A stretch of 64,000 nt of DNA from Parelaphostrongylus tenuis (taxonomy: Eukaryota; Nematoda; Chromadorea; Rhabditida; Metastrongylidae), in assembly GCA_019055375.1 (NCBI GenBank), contig JAHQIW010000233.1, forward strand, positions 186,001 to 250,000. Reading direction: 5' to 3'. This document shows, piece after piece, positions 57,885 through 64,000 of the stretch (within the stretch, counting starts at the first letter, position 1; the number at the start of each line of letters is the position of its first letter). The notes under the pieces were generated by a model. That model saw only the letters and a program-made list of their open reading frames with translations, had not been told where the DNA came from and made no database searches. Position numbers and translations under genes: made by a program.

Positions 57885-59040
57885 GAGAGTACAAACTACC
57901 GCTCTGTCTCACCTTCATCAATCTAAAGAAAGCCTTCGATTCAGTGGAAACAGAAGCGGTTATAGAGGCTCTGGTTAACCAGGGCGTCCCTACTTGGTAC
58001 ATAACGATCCTTCGTGAGCTATATAGAGAATTCACAAACAAAATATTTCCATTCTACAACAATAATACCATTGACGTAAGAAGAGGGCTTCACAAGACGA
58101 TACAATTTCGTCAAAATTATTTCACTGCCACCCTCCATAATGTCATCCGAACATCAGAATGGGACGTCATGGGAGTGAAAATCGATGGTCGACAATTAAA
58201 CCGTCTTCGCTTTGCTGATGATGCCGCACTCATAACACCAAGCATCAGCCAAGCAGAGCGACTGTTGACCGACTGCGATAACGCCCGTGGAAACATTGGT
58301 CTTCAACTAAATCTAACGAAAACTATGTTCACAAGGAACGAAGGTGTTTTGAATGCTCCATTCACGCTCAACGGAACGAAAATTTCCGAATGCTCTAGTT
58401 ACGCCTATCTAGATCGTGAAATCAACATGATAAACAATCTAGCTCCAGAGTTGAGCAGAAAGAAACGAGCGGTTTCGCGAACGTTCAAGAGCATTGAGGA
58501 TGTAGAGAAGAGAACAAAGAACATCCGATTCCGTGCGCACCTTTTCGACTCGACGATTACCCTTGCCCTATCCTATCGTATGCAGCAGAAACCTAGCCGC
58601 TACGTTAGCAGGATGAAAGATCAATTGGTGATATGGAACGCGCAGTCGAAAGGTCGATGCTAGATTATCCCGTATTCAACAAATGGGAGAAAGTCCGAAG
58701 GTACTACTTACATCAACGATCGAAGATCAGCGATGCCGTTCTACACGACAGGATATCGAAGATAAGGTAGGCCGGACACGTGATGCGCTTCAACGACAAC
58801 CGATAGACAAGAGCCGGTACCGACTGGATTTCCCGAGATATCAAGCGGTCAACAGAAAAACCACCGACCCGTTGGTCCGATTTCTTCACGAAAGGTATAG
58901 AAGAAAAGTATGATGCTCAGAGAATACCTAGAGCGAGGAGGACCCACTGGGCTACTCTTGCACGCGATACGAAGAGTGAAGTGTTGCTGGTACTTGCTCG
59001 AGTCACTCGACGATCAACGGGACCAAAGGTGATATAGGTG
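57885..59040 (+). mobile_element. RTE-A3: older 5'-truncated RTE insertion
   Basis: Starts inside the RT domain (KKAFDSVETEAVIEALVNQG) and runs to the 3' end of the family. The frame 57944-58663 holds LRFADDAALITPS with both catalytic Asp, followed by KRTKNIRFRAHLFDSTITLA. Frameshifts near 58100 (RQGD lost), 58580-58680 and later. More diverged from A1 than A2 is. The end has ggtgatataggtgatg, again the short tandem repeat end. No clear target duplication. Confidence 0.88.
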
Positions 59041-60025
59041 ATGTCTTTATTGCCGTATGAACCACGAGACAAGTAAAAAATTTCTTGACTTTGATATATT
59101 TATAGAGTTCAAAAGTGAATAGAAGGAGAGAGCGTTTGAACAAAACAAGTGACATGGAGCTTTATCTCAGATTTAATTTTCGGTTTGAGTAAGGTTACAT
59201 TTTCATCGTGGTGTGACAACACAACGGTGACCTTTCTCATATAAGTATTGAATAGTGGGTCCCGTGTACGCTAGCACTAAATTTTGCATTGAAGTGTCAC
59301 TAGGTATAGGAAATATTGAGGATATTTAGATATGGTATAAAATAATAGGTACTTTTTCGTTTGGTAGCACAGATATCTGAGCCTCTTTCTTTCGCTGGAC
59401 AAGAACTTTTTTGAAGAGTATTAGGAATCATCCAGAATCTTAGATATCCGGCTAAGCTGTACGTGACCGGTTTTTTGAAAAGTTCCCCTTATAACGCTGT
59501 AAATTTGGACCACTCCCTCCTCCCCCTGCTCCGCATCCCTTGAGTTGACCAAAGAGCACATCACTCGCATATGAGAATCAATCTCATTTTCCGTGCTACA
59601 CTGCAGAGAAGTCGTCTTTTTAGAAATCAAGAATGACGTTTGCAGTTGCCAAATCTTATGCTATCGAATGATTTATGCTATTTTAAAGAAGGAGTTCTGC
59701 TTCGCGGGAAAAACGCGTATGTGAAACCAAATGTTCTTCTTACCTTGAAGCATTATAAATGGCATTTTTCGAAAATTAAGCACGCACAGCGTTAACCAAA
59801 GATTTGATCTTTCACATTTTTACTAATACAGGCTTAATCTGTGCTACTAAACTGAAAGTTACGAAATAGTCCTTCTCAGCTCTAAAAAACAAGCACTCAT
59901 TGAAACGTCTGCCATCAATTTTGAAAAGTATGCACGCCTCTACGCAAGTATTCAAGAACGATAATCTCTGAGATAGTCTTATAACAGATATTTTTACATG
60001 AATAATATTGTTGGGAGCTGTGAGT
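59041..60025. other. Intergenic; nothing recognised
   Basis: No supported gene or repeat. Confidence 0.3.
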
Positions 60026-60235
60026 GCAGGCGTGGCCATGTGGCTATGACGTTCGCCGTGGCGCGGAGCTGATCACCACCTCTCCGTTCCAACACTCTTC
60101 GGCAATCAAGAGAGAACGCCTTTTGGAACGCCGCACCCAGGCTTCATTCAAGAATGTAAAGAGACGTGCTCAACCAATCCAGCACTTCTATCAATCAATC
60201 GCGTTTCTTCTTCTTCTTGAAAATCGTTAGAACAC
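60026..60235 (+). repeat. tRNA-derived SINE, family S2
   Basis: Head with ccatgtggctatgacgttcg, ctctccgttccaacactctt, body gaacgccttttggaacgccg and gtgctcaaccaatccagcac. Beyond it, 60175-60310 is a second, headless copy in the opposite orientation, so the pair stands tail to tail. Confidence 0.6.
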
Positions 60236-60439
60236 TGAACACTGATTGAACGCGTCTCCCTGCAATCTCGAAGAGAGTGTGACTGTAATGTTTCATGGAG
60301 CGTTCGTTCTTCACATATATGTCATAGATATGTTATCAGCTGGAGCTATCATAAGTAAATATATCATTAAATTTCTCGAGGCTTACCATTCCATCAGCGA
60401 ACGGAAGGTGGTTTAGGGAAGGATAGTCTCAACAAGTTA

Positions 60440-61640
60440 CGTGGACACTAGCACATTTCCCGCCCGCTTCTTTATTACTAGATTGTTGATCAAAACTGCG
60501 GTTTATTTCGCCATGGCCACTGATGCGAATCTCATTCTCATAGCGTGGTCCGCAAAACACCCGCAGCTACAAGTACAGTTGATTAATTCCTCTTACAAAC
60601 ACATCCGCCCAACGTATAGGTGGTCGTCCTCGGATACAGAGGCACTCATGTGGAGTTCACTCCATAATTCATTTCGTTCATATAATGTCGGTTTCTCTTG
60701 ATATACGATCAGCTCGTCTGTGTTTTGCTATCGTATCTTTCTGGTCCCAAGCATAGGATGAGTTTTGAAAGCCTGAATTGCGCAACCTTACTAAACGCCG
60801 TGGGTGCCGACTAAATTTTAGGGGAAAATAGTTCAAAGGCTCAGTGAGTAGTCAGCGGTCTTCTTCACCTGGTCGAGTTATCAGCGCACATTTATGCTGT
60901 ATAGCAGAGCGCTGGAAAGACCATTTAGAAGATTAGGTGAGCGCGAATTTTGGGGTCCGCTGTTTAGTCGGCGCCTTTTTTGAGAATTGTGAACGCGGCC
61001 TATGGTGTTCCTCTTCTTCTGTCTGATCAATCTTTCATGCTATTCACAGTGTTCACTAGTTGGCATGTGTTCGAGGTAGTTTTTGAGATTGGAAAAACAT
61101 CAACTCCGATTTCTTCACTACTGCATGAACTTGGTCTTTTTTCGATGTACACATAGTCCCATATCTTCTCCGCCGCGATGAGTTTGTTGAGCATCATCTC
61201 TGATTCACCAGTACTTTTCAGAAAGATGACGAGTCATCCGCGAAACGAATGCTTGTAGGAGCCACGAACAAAACGTATGCCCTTCTAGTCTCAATCGTTA
61301 CTTCATTATCTATTTTAGTGAACTAGTGAACACCATTGGTATCATAGTATCACCTTGCCAAACGTCTTTTCTATGGGTTTGAGAAGAGGTTAATATCAAA
61401 GCTCTATAATCGTGCAGGAGTTCTAAAGAAAGTTTAAGAATTAGACGATTATTGCGAGGACTGCTTCGATCACCTTTTTTGGGTGAGGTGACTGTGTGCA
61501 ACGTGCTCCATGAGACGGTTTTCCGTCCATTTTTGTAGATAATCGAGCTAAGGCATCTCCTAAAGCGTTCGATGACTGCTTCCAAAAGAGTGTCCGGAAA
61601 GGGTTCGAATCACCGTCACATTTATCACCATGTATCCTGA
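60440..61640 (-). mobile_element. RTE-B remnant: RT to C terminus
   Basis: Minus frames: WQGDTMIPMVFTSSLK (RQGD box, near 61350), PTSIRFADDSSSF (near 61240, both Asp kept), MLNKLIAAEKIWDYVYIEK, and near the end RGRPPIRWADVFVRGINQL (60600-60640). Same order as other RTE-B copies, with many stops. Confidence 0.7.
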
Positions 61641-61734
61641 TACTCTGCATCATGAACTACTGCGTTACCTCTCCCTCAATATCCATTACTACCATTGTTA
61701 GCAAGGCATCCTTCAGAGTGTATTTTTTTGACTG

Positions 61735-61953
61735 TGCAAATCTCAGCACTTCTATCATTCAATCGCTTTGCGTCTTTTTCTTGAACGCCGGAAGAATAAC
61801 GGATGGGTATGTCTCCTTACAATCTCGAGGTAACCCTAGCTGTGGTGTTCCAAAGGGCGGGCGTTCGTTGTTGACTGCCGGAGAGTGTTGGGGGCGAGGT
61901 CAAACCCGCGCGCGTCACAACGAGCATCACAACCACTCAGCCACTATGCCCTC
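61735..61953 (-). repeat. tRNA-derived SINE, family S2 (best B box)
   Basis: Minus strand: gggcatagtggctgagtgg (A box) and ggtttgacctcgc (B box) at tRNA spacing, then ccggcagtcaacaacgaacg, gccctttggaacaccacagc, and an aag-rich tail. This copy shows most clearly that S2 comes from a tRNA. Confidence 0.7.
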
Positions 61954-61959
61954 TACTAC

Positions 61960-62560
61960 TACTATTCTTATTATTCATTATTCTCAATTATCATTATTAT
62001 CATTTAGTACTATGTTTTCGTAATTTATTGCTACAATCATACATTATTATATTTTAAACGACCCGTCTCAATCCACTATCATAATCGCTTCTATTACTGG
62101 ATTAGTTTCCTCGCATGCATCCTCGAAAAACTTCTTCAGAGATTTTATGTGTTGTTTCGAGTCGCGAGTATTTCGCCTTCTTCATCTACGAAGTAAGACA
62201 GATCCTCTATGCAACCTCGCAGGACCCGAGCTGCTGCGTTCCGTAGGGGATTCGTTATTTGATTTCAAGAAAGTGTTGAGGAGACGTCTAACCAGCACCT
62301 TACTCCTGATAGCTTGCATCACTATTAACTCGACCACCATTGTCCCAGTGGTACTATCATCAGTTATTACTATCACTGATTATTATGATGATGATGATTT
62401 TTACTACTATGTCGCTACATTATTATTATTACTATCGTTATCATTATTATTTACTATTGCTACAATTGTATTACTGTTATTATTATTCATATATATCAGT
62501 AAAATATCAATGCCATTCATAAGTGTTTCGAATGGAGTCTAGAACTAGTCATGCCGTAAA
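61960..62560. repeat. AT/ATT-rich low-complexity tract
   Basis: Runs such as tactactactattcttatta and tattattattactatcg. Open frames in it (62147-62542) arise from the low complexity and are not genes. Confidence 0.6.
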
Positions 62561-62780
62561 GCTTGTCACAGATAATTTTTCATGCACTTACTAGAATATC
62601 CAAGCTCATTACAACAGGCATCAAAGTGAGAACGACACTTGCAGCAATTCGTTGATCAACGACTATTCCTCATATATCTCGTATTCAAGAGAATATATGC
62701 ACAAAATCTAATATGCCTTTAACACTTCATCGTGGTAGTCTAGTCATTCAATAATGGTTTCTAAGAGAGTCTTCTGATAC

Positions 62781-63475
62781 CTAGTTCAAGAGCACATCAC
62801 AGTGATATAGTGACTTTGCATGGATTGACGTAGAAACTGCGTAGTGCAAAGTATCTAATAAATGCGCGATATGGAGCCCTTTTAAATTCACCTTAGTACT
62901 TTTGTCATCACAGTACTTTCGAGAATACAAGAGCGCACGAGGATGCAAGTGGTGCACTGGCAGTGACGACATTCTCTACGAACGCTATGTTAGTTGATTT
63001 TGAACTTAGAAGAGTCAAACCTTAAAGTAGATTAACTCAGTCATTGCATAGTGAACAAAGAAATTTGTCGCACATGTGGTATTCACGAAAAGTCCGGCCA
63101 GTGAAGAGATGCGAAATCGCTTGATGTTGAGATGCGCAATCACATTGATAGCATAAATGATAATTGTAGTGAACCAGCCAAACACCACTGTTAAGCTGAT
63201 AGCAGCTAGCGATGGTAAATCTGCTCCGTACTTGTGTTACCTTCAAAGGCGACATTTCAAACCTCTTGACACAATTGTTGCATTCTGAATGAAAGTTTGC
63301 AAGAAGTGTAACTTCATCACATTTTATAAGAACTCACTCAATTTTGCTCCTGTCAGAAAAAAGAGAAAAGAAGTATAACAAGCAATAATCAGAACGCAAA
63401 GGACCAGTATAGAAAGCATGACCACAATATAGACCGAAGCCGGTCATCAAAGTTGGGATGGCACAGACGACCTTT
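62781..63475 (-). pseudogene. srsx-like chemoreceptor pseudogene, copy 4 (3' exons)
   Basis: Exon 5 (63338-63475) matches TVICNIAAAVTG.. as KVVCAIPTLMTGFGL but is one base longer than in copy 3, giving a frameshift before IIACYTSF. Exon 6 (63040-63240) starts after an aag acceptor, is one base shorter and shifts frame after QIY; the shifted frame still shows SLTVVFGWF..AGLFVNTTCATNFFVHYAM. Its donor is lost (actgagtt for aggtgag). Exon 7 at up to 62973 keeps MSSLP..YSRK but reads on to 62781. Exons 1-4 lie beyond the window. Inactive. Confidence 0.75.
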
Positions 63476-64000
63476 CTGAAAATAAAATCTCCTTCCTATT
63501 CAAAATACGCATTTTTTCGCTTACCTTTAACCAGGAATGTTATATGTTATTTATGCTAGGTGAAGGAATTATCAATTGAATTTTGTATCGTATGACTGCC
63601 AAAAAAGTCTCATGAAAGGCTTAAAACATGTTATGAGATTGTGTAGTCTTGAACGAGGTCTCAAAAAGCAGTCTATGATAAAGGGTATTATGAAATGTAC
63701 TAGCCATGAGAAATTAGTTGGTAATTACTATAATTTCAGGTTTTCATGTCACTGGGCATAAGTTATCTGTGCAGCGTGTGAAATGAAAAGTTTCACTATA
63801 CACACGCGCAGTGCAACATGTTCGTCGACGATTCCTTCATAACAAAGGATTGGCTCAGCCGAAAGATGCCGAGCGACCGACGAGGCTGCGATGCCGAAGC
63901 ACGTTCTTGCATTGTATAGGTGCCATAAGAGATACAATGAATGACTCAGACAACATTATCAGGGTATTTTTTTCGTGGGTAACGCGAGGCTAAGCTGTCA
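63476..64000. other. Receptor copy 4 intron with an M1-related repeat
   Basis: No exon 4 found up to the end. 63750-63945 on the minus strand is related to 45490-45690 (tatacaatgcaagaacgtgc, ttcggcatcgcagcctcg, gaatcgtcgacgaacatgtt). It occupies the same position in the receptor unit as the repeat in intron 4 of copy 3, but in opposite orientation. Confidence 0.4.

Noticed and set aside
62147..62542. 131-codon plus-strand frame rich in Leu/Ile/Thr/Tyr, looking like membrane segments
   Set aside because: It lies in an ATT-type low-complexity tract; the hydrophobic look comes from TTA/ATT/TAT codons. No splice sites or conserved motif.

Overview
The window looks like gene-poor, transposon-rich DNA from a nematode, most likely a strongylid (clade V, hookworm-like). 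The basis is a set of short-exon genes with GT..CAG introns of nematode type, the chemoreceptor family they encode (serpentine class SX-like), and RTE retrotransposons, mariner elements and Penelope-like remnants of the kind common in hookworms. The species call is inference; nothing here names it. No rRNA, canonical tRNA, operon or CRISPR was seen.

The backbone is a tandem array of diverged segmental duplicates built around one seven-transmembrane receptor gene on the minus strand. Copy 1 (1207-1562) shows its first two exons and runs off the left edge. Copy 2 (21238-22051) is a truncated pseudogene. Copy 3 (43311-46876) is an apparently intact seven-exon gene whose exon phases all join, giving 858 nt and about 285 residues. 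Copy 4 (62781-63475) is a pseudogene whose 5' half lies off the right edge. Flanking DNA is duplicated with the receptors: about 1.2-10.0 kb matches 46.5-54.1 kb, 37.7-39.9 kb matches 55.6-57.8 kb, and 42.5-43.9 kb matches 61.7-63.5 kb.

Over this lie several layers of mobile DNA. One RTE family (RTE-A) has a full-length copy at 23539-26526 with a 12-bp target duplication, a recent 5'-truncated copy at 28822-29664 with an 11-bp target duplication, and an older fragment at 57885-59040. An older RTE family (RTE-B) survives as fragments at 2.3-3.5, 31.2-33.1, 40.4-41.3, 47.6-50.5 and 60.4-61.6 kb. Mariner remnants lie at 48.4-50.1 (splitting an RTE-B copy), 57.1, 33.4 and 11.7-12.2 kb. Penelope-like remnants carry a GIY-YIG-like C terminus (22.7, 39.7, 57.7 kb). 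Two of them are followed by a compact hairpin motif resembling a hammerhead ribozyme core, of which seven copies are scattered through the window. Two tRNA-derived SINE families and a fold-back (inverted repeat) element family complete the repeats.

A stretch at about 15.3-20.0 kb differs from everything around it: much of it has far more G than C on the plus strand, it matches none of the local repeats, and it has no recognisable gene. Two small minus-strand exons at 5110-5589 and one at 28332-28405 may belong to genes I do not recognise.
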